Assembly: GCA_050245915.1 (NCBI GenBank)
Contig: JBFWWZ010000027.1
Span: forward strand, 1 to 38,306
Direction: 5' to 3'
Source of the DNA: JBDSKH01 sp050245915
GTDB taxonomy: Bacteria > Actinomycetota > Actinomycetes > Actinomycetales > Microbacteriaceae
Length of the DNA stretch: 38,306 bases
A model generated the notes under the pieces. That model saw only the letters and a program-made list of their open reading frames with translations. It had not been told where the DNA came from and searched no databases. The translations under genes and the position numbers were made by a program. Shown here one piece after another: positions 8,177-15,436 of this stretch; within the stretch, counting starts at the first letter, position 1; each line of letters opens with the position of its first letter.

Positions 8177-9289
8177 CTAGCTCTGCCGCCGGGTGACCGT
8201 GTCGGCGAGCGTGGTGAGCTCGTCGCGCGCCGAGCGTGCCAGCGGGGCGTTCTGCAGGGCCGCGAGGGCGACTTCCACGTTGTGGGCGATGATCTTCTCC
8301 ACCTGATCGACGGCGCCGCTCTCGCGGATCGCGGCCTGCAGCATCGCGATCTGGTCGGCATCCAGGGTCGGGTCGCCCAGCAACTCGTCGACCAGCCGGG
8401 ATGCCGAACCCGGCAGCTTCTGCCTGGCGAGCGTCACCAGCACGGTGCGCTTGCCCTCGCGCAGGTCGTCGCCCGCCGGCTTCCCGGTCACGGCGGGGTC
8501 GCCGAACACCCCGAGCAGGTCGTCGCGCAGCTGGAACGCCACGCCGAGCGGGAGCCCGAACTCGCGCAGGGCGGCGATCTGGGCCAGCGACCCGCCCGCG
8601 AGCGACGCGCCGAGGGCGAGCGGGGCCTCCACGCTGTACTTCGCCGACTTGTAGACCACGACGCGGTGCGCCCGGCCGAGCAACTCGGCCTCCGGCCGGC
8701 CGCGCCAGGAGTGCTCCTCGAGCATGTCGAGGTACTGCCCGAGCATCACCTCGGTGCGCATGCGCCCGAATTCCACGCGGGATGCCTCCGCGGCATCCCG
8801 GTCGACGTGGGCGAGTCCCTGCTCGAAGAGGCCGTCGCTCCAGCCCAGCAGCAGGTCGCCGAGCAGCAGGGCCGAGGCCGTGCCGTAGCTCGCGCTCGAT
8901 CCGGACCAGCCGCGGTCGCGATGGAGCGTCTCGAACCGCCGGTGCAGGCTCGGCTCACCGCGGCGCAGGTCGGAGTTGTCCATGATGTCGTCGTGCACCA
9001 GGGCGGCGGCGTGGAAGATCTCGAGGGCCGCCGCCACCGAGACCACCTGGTCCAGATCCCCGGATGCGTCGGCGGCCAGATCGAAACCGTCCCCTCGCGC
9101 CGCGACGGCCTGCCATCCCCAGTAGCAGAACAGCGCACGGAATCGCTTGCCTCCGGCGAGGAGTCCGCGGGCGGCGGCGTCGATGACATCCAGATCGGGG
9201 GAGATCGCACCGAGCTCGGTGGCGCGATCGTCGAGGAAGGAGTCGAGGCGCTGCTGGATCACGTCCACTAACCGCGTACTCCCAGCCAT
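8177..9289 (-). CDS. Polyprenyl (geranylgeranyl-type) diphosphate synthase
   Basis: A 370-residue all-E prenyltransferase that condenses isopentenyl diphosphate with allylic diphosphates. The first aspartate-rich motif DDIMD is at residues 100-104 and the second, DDLLGVFGD, at 256-264; the substrate lysine/arginine signature GGKRFR is at 46-51. It corresponds in position to mycobacterial idsA2, close to the Rv2175c-like gene. The product probably feeds quinones, carotenoids or polyprenyl carriers; chain length cannot be assigned safely from sequence. ATG 9289 lies 6 bases after a TAGGGT hexamer, supporting this start. It is divergent from the DUF3040 gene. Confidence 0.93.
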   Translation of the reverse strand: MAGSTRLVDVIQQRLDSFLDDRATELGAISPDLDVIDAAARGLLAGGKRFRALFCYWGWQAVAARGDGFDLAADASGDLDQVVSVAAALEIFHAAALVHDDIMDNSDLRRGEPSLHRRFETLHRDRGWSGSSASYGTASALLLGDLLLGWSDGLFEQGLAHVDRDAAEASRVEFGRMRTEVMLGQYLDMLEEHSWRGRPEAELLGRAHRVVVYKSAKYSVEAPLALGASLAGGSLAQIAALREFGLPLGVAFQLRDDLLGVFGDPAVTGKPAGDDLREGKRTVLVTLARQKLPGSASRLVDELLGDPTLDADQIAMLQAAIRESGAVDQVEKIIAHNVEVALAALQNAPLARSARDELTTLADTVTRRQS

Positions 9290-9295
9290 TTTCCT

Positions 9296-9301
9296 ACCCT
9301 A
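9296..9301 (-). promoter_or_regulatory. Predicted -10 TAGGGT of the polyprenyl synthase gene (leaderless)
   Basis: On the minus strand TAGGGT, a 6-base spacer AGGAAA, then ATG 9289. A possible -35, TTGTAG (9322-9317), overlaps the -10 of the divergent DUF3040 gene. Confidence 0.55.
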
Positions 9302-9317
9302 GCCAGCCCGGCGGGCC

Positions 9318-9323
9318 TACAAT
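9318..9323 (+). promoter_or_regulatory. Predicted -10 TACAAT of the DUF3040 gene (with leader and RBS)
   Basis: TACAAT is followed about 30 bases later by ATG 9354, which has a clear GGAGG (9343-9347). This gene is therefore a conventional leadered transcript, in contrast to its divergent neighbour. The hexamer overlaps the putative -35 of that neighbour. Confidence 0.55.
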
Positions 9324-9353
9324 GATGAGTCATCACCCACACCGGAGGACGAG

Positions 9354-9701
9354 ATGCCGCTGTCAGAACATGAGCAGCGCCTCCTCGACGAGATGGAGCG
9401 CAGTCTCTATCACAACGAGGCTGACGACGTCACCACCGTCGGGGGCGGGCGCGCCCGCCCCAACTACACGGCGATCGCGCTCGGCATCATCGCCGGTGTG
9501 ATCGGCATCGCGCTCCTGCTCGTCGGTGTGGTGTCCCGGCTCCCCGTCATCGGGCTGGTCGGGTTCGCGGTCATGTTCGCCGGTGCGATGCTCGCGTTCG
9601 CACCGCCGCGTCGCCTGACCACCCCCCGCGCGTCGCGCCGTCGCCCCGGATTCATGGACTCTCTCAACGACCGGTGGGAGCGCCGGAACGACGAGGAGTA
9701 G
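9354..9701 (+). CDS. DUF3040 family small membrane protein
   Basis: A 115-residue protein opening with PLSEHEQRLLDEMERSLY, the signature start of the actinobacterial DUF3040 family. Two hydrophobic helices follow (about residues 40-61 and 64-84), then a basic C-terminal tail rich in Arg. It is probably an inner-membrane protein. Family function is unknown, but DUF3040 genes regularly precede mraZ in actinobacteria, as here, and in M. tuberculosis the homologue (Rv2169c) is also near the dcw cluster. Good GGAGG ribosome binding site six bases before ATG. It is followed by a strong terminator. Confidence 0.9.
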   Translation: MPLSEHEQRLLDEMERSLYHNEADDVTTVGGGRARPNYTAIALGIIAGVIGIALLLVGVVSRLPVIGLVGFAVMFAGAMLAFAPPRRLTTPRASRRRPGFMDSLNDRWERRNDEE

Positions 9702-9741
9702 CGCTCCGCCCTCACCTCTCCGTCTCAGAGTCCGACATTTC

Positions 9742-9773
9742 AGAGGCCGATCTTCGGATCGGCCTCTTTCTTG
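9742..9773 (+). terminator. Rho-independent terminator after the DUF3040 gene
   Basis: A perfect 11-bp stem (AGAGGCCGATC at 9742-9752 with GATCGGCCTCT at 9757-9767) closed by a TTCG tetraloop and followed by TTCTT. It separates the DUF3040 transcript from mraZ. It is the only classical intrinsic terminator I see in the window. Confidence 0.88.
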
Positions 9774-9804
9774 TGCCCTGACGGCCGGGCCGATGCCATT
9801 CTTC

Positions 9805-9820
9805 CTCCCTTTTCCTCCAC
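9805..9820 (-). promoter_or_regulatory. Reverse-strand MraZ-box-like pair upstream of mraZ
   Basis: On the minus strand GTGGAG (9820-9815) and AGGGAG (9810-9805) are spaced at a 10-bp period, joined by GAAA, resembling the plus-strand array at 9903-9928. Whether MraZ binds here is unknown. Confidence 0.35.
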
Positions 9821-9834
9821 CAATGTTTCATTGG
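9820..9834. promoter_or_regulatory. Palindrome CCAATG-TTT-CATTGG upstream of mraZ
   Basis: A perfect 6-bp inverted repeat with a 3-base centre in the 5' region of mraZ. Candidate operator or hairpin of unknown function. Confidence 0.35.
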
Positions 9835-9896
9835 GGTGTTTGGGGCTGATACGCGCGTGGACCCCGAAAAGGGGCGGAAATGTCGGCGGTTTCTGC

Positions 9897-9928
9897 TTGC
9901 TGGGGGAGGAAAGTGGAGTAAGGTGGAG
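9897..9928 (+). promoter_or_regulatory. Probable mraZ promoter with MraZ operator boxes
   Basis: Three boxes at a strict 10-bp period, GGGGAG (9903), GTGGAG (9913) and GTGGAG (9923), match the tandem-repeat architecture of MraZ operators (repeated TGG-rich boxes, one per helical turn). A candidate -35 TTGCTG (9897-9902) and -10 TAAGGT (9919-9924), 16 bases apart, enclose two boxes, and the third overlaps the -10. That layout predicts autorepression of the dcw operon by MraZ. The promoter hexamers are less certain than the boxes. Confidence 0.65.
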
Positions 9929-9969
9929 CCACCATTCATCTGGCCGGAGAGAAGTGGGGGTGATCGGCG

Positions 9970-10404
9970 ATGCTGCTCGGCACGTTCGTCCCCAAACTCG
10001 ACGACAAAGGCCGCGTCATCCTCCCGGCGAAGTTCCGCGACGAGTTCGCCGCCGGTCTGGTGATGACTCGCGGACAGGAGGGATGCGTCTACGTCTACAG
10101 CCAGCGCGAGTTCGAGGCGCTGCACGCCCGGATGGCCGAGCAGGCGCCGAGGCTCGGCAAGCAGGGCCGCGACTACCTCCGCATGTTCCTCAGCGGCGCC
10201 GCGCAGGAGATCCCGGACAAGCAGTTCCGGGTCACGATCCCCCCGATGCTCCGCGACTACGCGGGACTCGACCGCGAACTCACCGTGATCGGCGCCGGCA
10301 CCCGCGCCGAGATCTGGGACACCCCCACCTGGAACCGATACTCCGAGACCGCCGAAGCCGGCTTCTCCGACGCCGACGGGGAGGTGATCGCCGGACTCTT
10401 CTGA
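9970..10404 (+). CDS. mraZ: Transcriptional regulator MraZ
   Basis: A 144-residue protein with two SpoVT/AbrB-like halves: the N-terminal MLLGTFVPKLDDKGRVILPAKFRD and the second copy around QEIPDKQFRVTIPPMLRDYAG, both carrying the family DXXGR/DXQXR-type core. MraZ forms oligomeric rings that bind tandem repeats and control the dcw operon, including its own gene. Length is normal. ATG 9970 is preceded by GGGGGTGAT about 6 bases upstream. It heads the division and cell wall cluster and lies directly downstream of three 10-bp-spaced boxes. Confidence 0.97.
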   Translation: MLLGTFVPKLDDKGRVILPAKFRDEFAAGLVMTRGQEGCVYVYSQREFEALHARMAEQAPRLGKQGRDYLRMFLSGAAQEIPDKQFRVTIPPMLRDYAGLDRELTVIGAGTRAEIWDTPTWNRYSETAEAGFSDADGEVIAGLF

Positions 10405-10434
10405 GCGCCTCGCGCCCGACCCTCAGCCGCGCAC

Positions 10435-10460
10435 CCTGCCTCCTCTTCCCCGGAGGCAGG
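10435..10460 (+). other. Hairpin between mraZ and rsmH
   Basis: A perfect 9-bp stem, CCTGCCTCC (10435-10443) with GGAGGCAGG (10452-10460), and an 8-base TCTTCCCC loop. There is no T-run, so it is not a standard terminator; it may set mRNA processing or stability, or act as a Rho-associated attenuator. Confidence 0.5.
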
Positions 10461-10508
10461 TCGCAGCGGATGGGGATCCGGTTCGAGGGGCACGAAGCGC
10501 GAGCAGCT

Positions 10509-11462
10509 ATGGCCACCCACTCCGAGCACACCCCCGTCTTCCTCGATCGCACGATCGAGTTGCTGACACCCGCCCTCGAGCGTCCTGGCGCCGTCATGGT
10601 CGACGGCACCCTCGGTCTCGGGGGGCACGCCGAGGCGATCCTCGACAGGTTCCCCGGCCTCCGCTACATCGGTCTCGACCGCGACCAGAACGCTCTCGCC
10701 CTCTCGGCCGAGCGGCTGGCGCGGTTCGGGGACCGGGTCACACTCGTCCATTCCGTCTACGACCGCATCGGGGAGGTGCTGGAAGAGCTCGAGATTCCGG
10801 GGGGAATAGCGGGCGTGCTCTTCGATCTGGGCGTCTCCTCCATGCAGCTCGACCGCGTCGAGCGGGGCTTCTCCTATTCGCAGGACGCCCCGCTCGACAT
10901 GCGGATGGACGACACCGCCGAGCTCACCGCCGAACGGGTGCTCGCCGAGTACCCCGAGGCGGAGCTCCGGCGGATCTTCTTTCAGTACGGCGACGAGAAG
11001 CTCGCCCCGCGGTATGCGCGGAGGATCGTCGAGTCGCGCGCGACCGAGCCCCTCACCACCTCGGCGCAGCTCGTCGCCCTCATCGATGCGGCAACCCCCG
11101 CCGCCGCGCGCCGTTCGGGCCATTCGGCGAAGCGCGTGTTCCAGGCGCTGCGTATCGAGGTGAACCAGGAGCTCGCCTCCCTGGAGCGGGCCATCCCGGC
11201 CGCGCTCGACGCGCTCGAGGTGGGCGGTCGCATCGTCGTCCTCGCCTACCAGTCCCTCGAGGACCGCATCGTCAAGCGGGAGTTCGCGGAACGCACCACC
11301 TCGACCGCCCCCCGCGGCCTCCCGGTCGAACTCCCCGAGCACGCCCCCACATTCCGGCTGCTCGTGCGCGGGGCCGAGCTTGCGGGCGAGGACGAGCGGG
11401 CCCGCAACCCGCGATCGATCCCGGTGCGGCTGCGCGCGGCGGAGAGGCTGCGTGCCGCATGA
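10509..11462 (+). CDS. rsmH: 16S rRNA (cytosine1402-N4)-methyltransferase RsmH
   Basis: A 317-residue SAM-dependent methyltransferase (formerly MraW) that modifies C1402 of 16S rRNA. The SAM motif VDGTLGLGGHAEAIL lies near residues 33-47; GVLFDLGVSSMQLD, RGFSYSQDAPLDMRMD, KRVFQALRIEVNQEL and SLEDRIVK are all family signatures. ATG 10509 places HTPVFLDR at the usual N-terminal position; an in-frame ATG at 10470 would add 13 residues with no better ribosome site, so it is a weaker alternative. The stop codon overlaps the ftsL start (ATGA). Confidence 0.96.
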   Translation: MATHSEHTPVFLDRTIELLTPALERPGAVMVDGTLGLGGHAEAILDRFPGLRYIGLDRDQNALALSAERLARFGDRVTLVHSVYDRIGEVLEELEIPGGIAGVLFDLGVSSMQLDRVERGFSYSQDAPLDMRMDDTAELTAERVLAEYPEAELRRIFFQYGDEKLAPRYARRIVESRATEPLTTSAQLVALIDAATPAAARRSGHSAKRVFQALRIEVNQELASLERAIPAALDALEVGGRIVVLAYQSLEDRIVKREFAERTTSTAPRGLPVELPEHAPTFRLLVRGAELAGEDERARNPRSIPVRLRAAERLRAA

Positions 11463-12073
11463 GCTCCGTCCACGGCAACCTCGCCCTCGCGAGGCCGCAG
11501 CGCGCTCGCCCGGATGCGCCCGCGCCCCGTCGGCACCTCGAGATCGCACCGACGCGAGCCCAGCTGCGTGCCCGCCCGCGGGTCGCCCACGTCGTCGTCA
11601 CCGTCGGCGGCATCGCCGCGATCCTCGTGGTCCAGCTGCTGCTGAGCTTCGTGCTGGCCGACGGCGCCTACTACATCTCCACCTTGCAGGGGCAGCAGCG
11701 CGACCTGCTCCGCGAGCAGCAGGCGCTCGACGAGCAGCTGGAAGTGCTCGGCTCCACCCAGAACCTCACCGCGAACGCGGAGGCGCTCGGCATGGTGGCG
11801 AGCGGTAACCCGATGTTCCTCGACGTGTCGAGCGGCGGCGTCAGCGGGTCGGGCTCGGCGGCCGGAGCGCTCCCGCAGAACCTGGTCGCGAACTCCCTGC
11901 TCGACGGCTCGACCGTGATCGACCCCGCGGCGCTGGCCGCTGCGCAGGCGGCCGAGGCGGCATCCGGTGACACCGGAACCCACACTCTGACCGGCGCAAC
12001 GACGCCCGCCACCACGCCCGCCACGACGCCCGGCACCGCGCCCGGCACGATCCCGTCCCCGACGACCCACTGA
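11459..12073 (+). CDS. ftsL: FtsL-like cell division protein
   Basis: A 204-residue bitopic membrane protein: a basic cytosolic N-terminus, one transmembrane helix (about 44-66), then a short heptad-like coiled coil (about 76-98, QGQQRDLLREQQALDEQLEVL) and the segment NLTANAEALGMV typical of FtsL/septum-formation initiators. The C-terminal 30 residues are a Thr/Ala/Pro repeat (TPATTPATTPGTAPGT), probably a flexible wall-facing linker. FtsL scaffolds FtsQ and activates FtsW-FtsI. Sequence conservation in this family is low, so the call rests on topology and position between rsmH and ftsI. Confidence 0.88.
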   Translation: MSSVHGNLALARPQRARPDAPAPRRHLEIAPTRAQLRARPRVAHVVVTVGGIAAILVVQLLLSFVLADGAYYISTLQGQQRDLLREQQALDEQLEVLGSTQNLTANAEALGMVASGNPMFLDVSSGGVSGSGSAAGALPQNLVANSLLDGSTVIDPAALAAAQAAEAASGDTGTHTLTGATTPATTPATTPGTAPGTIPSPTTH

Positions 12074-12087
12074 GCCGGCCCACCGAC

Positions 12088-13857
12088 ATGGTCATCAATC
12101 AGCGCGGATCGACCCGGCGTCTCGCCCTCTCGGTCATCATCGTCTTCGCCATCGTCGGCGCGTTCATCATCCGGCTCATCGACTTCCAGGTGGTCCGTGC
12201 CGCGGAGCTGACCGAGGCCGCCGACCAGCGCCGCGTCATCCCGGTGACCAGCTACGGCGTCAGGGGGTCGATCGTCGACGCGAACGGCGATGTGCTGGCC
12301 GACAGCGTGGAGCGCTTCGACATCACCGCATCGCCCAAGAACGCCCAGCTCGACACCACCTGGATGACGAAGGACGGCGAGCGGGTGGAGGTGCCGACGA
12401 CGGAGGCGATCCAGGCGATCGCCGACCTGACCGGCGCCGACCCGAACGAGATCTTCCAGACCCTGGCGAACGAACGTGACTCGGACTTCGCCTACCTGAA
12501 GAAGGCGGTCACGCTCGAGGTCTTCACGCAGGTGAAGGCGCTGCAGATCCCCTGGGTCTACAGCAACCTGCATCCTGCGCGCACGTACCCGAGCGGTGCG
12601 ATCGGCGGCAACCTGGTCGGCTTCATCGGCACCGACGGTCCTCAGGCGGGCATCGAGATCAAGGAGGACGCCTGCCTCGGCGCCACCAACGGCACGTCGA
12701 CGTACGAGTCCAGCGCGGACGGCGTCCGCCTCCCCGGATCGACGATCGTGCAGGAGGAGGCCAAGGACGGCGGCACCATCCATCTGACCATCGACGCCGA
12801 CCTGCAGTGGTACGCCCAGCAGGTCCTCGCCCAGTACGGCACCGAGCTCGGCGCCGACAGCGGAACGGCGATGGTGGTCGAGACCCGGACCGGCCGCATC
12901 ATGGCCGCCGCCGACTGGCCGTCCGTCGACCCGAACGACGTGAACGGCGTGGGGGTCGGCGACCTGGGTGCCCGGCTCTTCTCGACGCCGTTCGAGCCGG
13001 GGTCCGTGATCAAGGTCGCGACGTTCGCCTCGCTGCTCGACCAGGGCGTGATCGCCCCCGACACCCAGCTGACGGTGCCCGGCATCTACACGGACGGCCT
13101 GCCCGAGGGCAGTTCGATCAAAGACGCCTGGGCGCATGGCGACATCAATTTCACGGCGACCGGCGTTCTCGTGCAGTCCTCCAACATCGGGACGGCGATG
13201 CTCAGCAAACGGCTGAGCTCCGAGAAGCGCCGCGCCTACCTCGAGGCCTTCGGGTTCGACGAGAAGACCGCCGTCCACTTCCCCGGCGAGTCGGGCGGAA
13301 CGGTGCTGCCGCCGAACGAGACCGACGCGATCACCGACGTCGCCCGCCAGTTCGGCCAGGGCATGACGGCGACCAGCGCGCAGGTGGCGGCGCTCTATCA
13401 GACCATCGGCAACAACGGCGTGCGCATGCCGCTCACCCTCGTCGACGGCTGCGAGTGGCCGGACGGCACCTGGACCGAGAGGCCGTCGCAGGAGGGCGTC
13501 CGTGTGGTCAGCGAGTACGCGGCCGACACCACCGTCCAGATGATGGAGATGACGGCCCAGCTCGGCGGCATCCGCGATGTCATCAAGATCCCCGGTTACC
13601 GCGTCGCGGCGAAGACGGGAACGGCGGAGGTGGCGGAGAACGGCAGCTACGGCGACCAGCGCATCGTCTCGGTCGCGGGACTCATCCCGGCCGGGGATCC
13701 CCAGTACGCCGTTGTCGTGACCTTCATGAAGCCCGATACGATGAGGACGTCCGCAGCCGCGGCGCCCGCGTTCAACGCGATCATGAAGCAGGTCATCAAG
13801 ACCTTCCGGATCACGCCTCAGCCGGACGGAGCGCCGAGTCTGCCCACGAACTGGTAG
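12088..13857 (+). CDS. ftsI: Septal class B penicillin-binding protein (FtsI/PBP3)
   Basis: A 589-residue D,D-transpeptidase that cross-links septal peptidoglycan. After a single transmembrane helix (about 12-30) come the dimerisation region (about 52-230) and the transpeptidase domain with all three motifs: SVIK (S306 nucleophile, K309), SSN (364-366) and KTG (509-511). The downstream C-terminal tail is short and carries no PASTA repeats. Two exported cysteines are present, C196 and C454. Start ATG 12088 is 14 bases after the ftsL stop with no obvious Shine-Dalgarno, so it probably depends on coupling. Confidence 0.96.
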   Translation: MVINQRGSTRRLALSVIIVFAIVGAFIIRLIDFQVVRAAELTEAADQRRVIPVTSYGVRGSIVDANGDVLADSVERFDITASPKNAQLDTTWMTKDGERVEVPTTEAIQAIADLTGADPNEIFQTLANERDSDFAYLKKAVTLEVFTQVKALQIPWVYSNLHPARTYPSGAIGGNLVGFIGTDGPQAGIEIKEDACLGATNGTSTYESSADGVRLPGSTIVQEEAKDGGTIHLTIDADLQWYAQQVLAQYGTELGADSGTAMVVETRTGRIMAAADWPSVDPNDVNGVGVGDLGARLFSTPFEPGSVIKVATFASLLDQGVIAPDTQLTVPGIYTDGLPEGSSIKDAWAHGDINFTATGVLVQSSNIGTAMLSKRLSSEKRRAYLEAFGFDEKTAVHFPGESGGTVLPPNETDAITDVARQFGQGMTATSAQVAALYQTIGNNGVRMPLTLVDGCEWPDGTWTERPSQEGVRVVSEYAADTTVQMMEMTAQLGGIRDVIKIPGYRVAAKTGTAEVAENGSYGDQRIVSVAGLIPAGDPQYAVVVTFMKPDTMRTSAAAAPAFNAIMKQVIKTFRITPQPDGAPSLPTNW

Positions 13858-13870
13858 GAGGAACGGCCAC

Positions 13871-15436
13871 GTGAGTGCGCGGATCCCCCCGGTCCTGCGA
13901 CCCGAGCACCCTACGCCGCGCTCCCTCGCCCGGCTGGTGGAGGACTTCGGTCTCGAGCACCGGGGCGACCTCGACGGCGTCGAGGTGACCGGCGTCACGG
14001 TGCGTACGAACGAGGTGCAGCCGGGCGACCTGTTCGCCGCGCTGCCCGGCAAGAACGTGCACGGCGCCTCCTTCGCCCAGGATGCCGGGGCGGCCGGCGC
14101 GGTCGCGATCGTCACCGACGCCGCGGGCGCCGATCTCGCCGACAGCTCCGGCCTGCCGATCGTCATCGTCGACGATCCGCGCTCCGCCCTGGGCGACATC
14201 TCGGCCTGGGTGTACCGCACCCAGGAGAGCCCCCCGTTGCTCTTCGGCACCACCGGCACCAACGGCAAGACGTCGACCTCGTACCTGCTCGAGGCGATCC
14301 TGCGGCAGCTGGGCTATGTCACCGGCCTCAGCTCGACCGCCGAGCGGCACATCGGCGACCTGACGGTGGTCAGCCGTCTGACCACCCCCGAGGCGAGTGA
14401 GATGCACGCCCTGCTGGCACGGATGCGCGAGTCGGCCGTCCGGGCGGTGGCCGTCGAGGTGAGCGCACAGGCCCTGCGCTGGAAGAGGGTCGACGGGATC
14501 GTCTTCGACGTCGCCGCGTTCACCAATCTCAGCCACGACCACCTCGACGAGTACTCCGGCGACATGGAGGCGTACTTCCGCGACAAGCTGGCGCTGTTCC
14601 AGCCCGATCGCGCGAAGCGGGGCGTGGTCTGCCTCGACAGCGCATACGGACGCCGCGTGGTGGAGGAGAGCCGCATCCCGGTGACCAGCATCGCGACCCT
14701 CGGGCACGCGACGGCCGACGATGTCGCATCCGCGGAATGGGTCGTCGAGATCCTCGACGAGACGCCGCTGTACACCGAGTTCCGGCTGACGGGGCCGGAG
14801 GGCCGGTCGCTCGTCACGCGGGAGCCGGTGATCGGCTGGCACATGGGCGCCAACGCCGCCCTGGCGATCGTCATGCTCGTCGAGGCGGGGTTCGAGCTCG
14901 AGGCGATCGGCGCGGCGCTCGACGCCGACGGCGGCATCCAGGCGTACCTGCCGGGCCGCACCGAGCGGGTCTCGGGCGACCGCGGCCCGAGCGTGTACGT
15001 CGACTTCGGGCACAGTCCCGACGCGTTCGAGAACACCCTGGGCGCCGTGCGCAAGTTCACCACGGGTCGCACGATCATGCTCTTCGGCGCGGACGGCGAC
15101 CGCGACCCCAGCAAGCGGCACGAGATGGGACGGGTCGCGGCGCAGGGCAGTGACATCCTCGTCATCACCGACCACCACCCCCGGTTCGAAGACATCGCCT
15201 CGATCCGCAAGACGCTGCTCGAGGGCGCGGCGCTGGCCGAGGATCAGCCGCAGGAGATCTACGAGGTCAGCCCGCCCGAGGAGGCGATCAAGAAGGCCGT
15301 CTCGCTGGCGCGCGAAGGGGATTCGATCCTCTGGGCGGGCCCCGGCCATCAGGACTACCGCGACATCGAGGGCGTGCGCACGCCGTACTCGGCGCGCGAT
15401 CTCGCCCGTGCGGCGTTGCGCGAGGCGGGCTGGTGA
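13871..15436 (+). CDS. murE: UDP-N-acetylmuramoyl-tripeptide synthetase MurE
   Basis: A 521-residue cytosolic Mur ligase that adds the third residue to UDP-MurNAc-L-Ala-D-Glu. ATP-binding GTTGTNGKTS is at 126-135, TTPEASEMH and the carbamylated-lysine region DMEAYFRDKLALF follow, and the C-terminal domain holds the amino-acid pocket. The DAP-type DNPR signature is replaced by DHHPR (434-438), and the GHE motif that contacts meso-DAP in E. coli reads GHQ (492-494). The substrate is therefore probably not meso-DAP; Lys, Orn, diaminobutyrate or homoserine are possible in Microbacteriaceae. GTG 13871 has AGGAGGAA about 9 bases upstream. It overlaps murF. Confidence 0.95.
   Translation: MSARIPPVLRPEHPTPRSLARLVEDFGLEHRGDLDGVEVTGVTVRTNEVQPGDLFAALPGKNVHGASFAQDAGAAGAVAIVTDAAGADLADSSGLPIVIVDDPRSALGDISAWVYRTQESPPLLFGTTGTNGKTSTSYLLEAILRQLGYVTGLSSTAERHIGDLTVVSRLTTPEASEMHALLARMRESAVRAVAVEVSAQALRWKRVDGIVFDVAAFTNLSHDHLDEYSGDMEAYFRDKLALFQPDRAKRGVVCLDSAYGRRVVEESRIPVTSIATLGHATADDVASAEWVVEILDETPLYTEFRLTGPEGRSLVTREPVIGWHMGANAALAIVMLVEAGFELEAIGAALDADGGIQAYLPGRTERVSGDRGPSVYVDFGHSPDAFENTLGAVRKFTTGRTIMLFGADGDRDPSKRHEMGRVAAQGSDILVITDHHPRFEDIASIRKTLLEGAALAEDQPQEIYEVSPPEEAIKKAVSLAREGDSILWAGPGHQDYRDIEGVRTPYSARDLARAALREAGW

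Noticed and set aside
9771..10404. Alternative frames overlapping mraZ
   Set aside because: They are shadows; the mraZ frame has complete MraZ motifs and an upstream operator array.
10470..10508. Longer RsmH start at ATG 10470
   Set aside because: No better ribosome binding site and the extra residues are not typical of the family; kept only as an alternative.
11990..12060. ACGCCCGCCACC-type repeats at the ftsL 3' end as a mobile or minisatellite element
   Set aside because: They are short, in frame, and simply encode the Thr/Ala/Pro-rich tail.
11671..14268. 865-codon minus-strand open frame opposite ftsL, ftsI and murE
   Set aside because: Antisense shadow of genes with clear FtsI and MurE motifs; no motif of its own.
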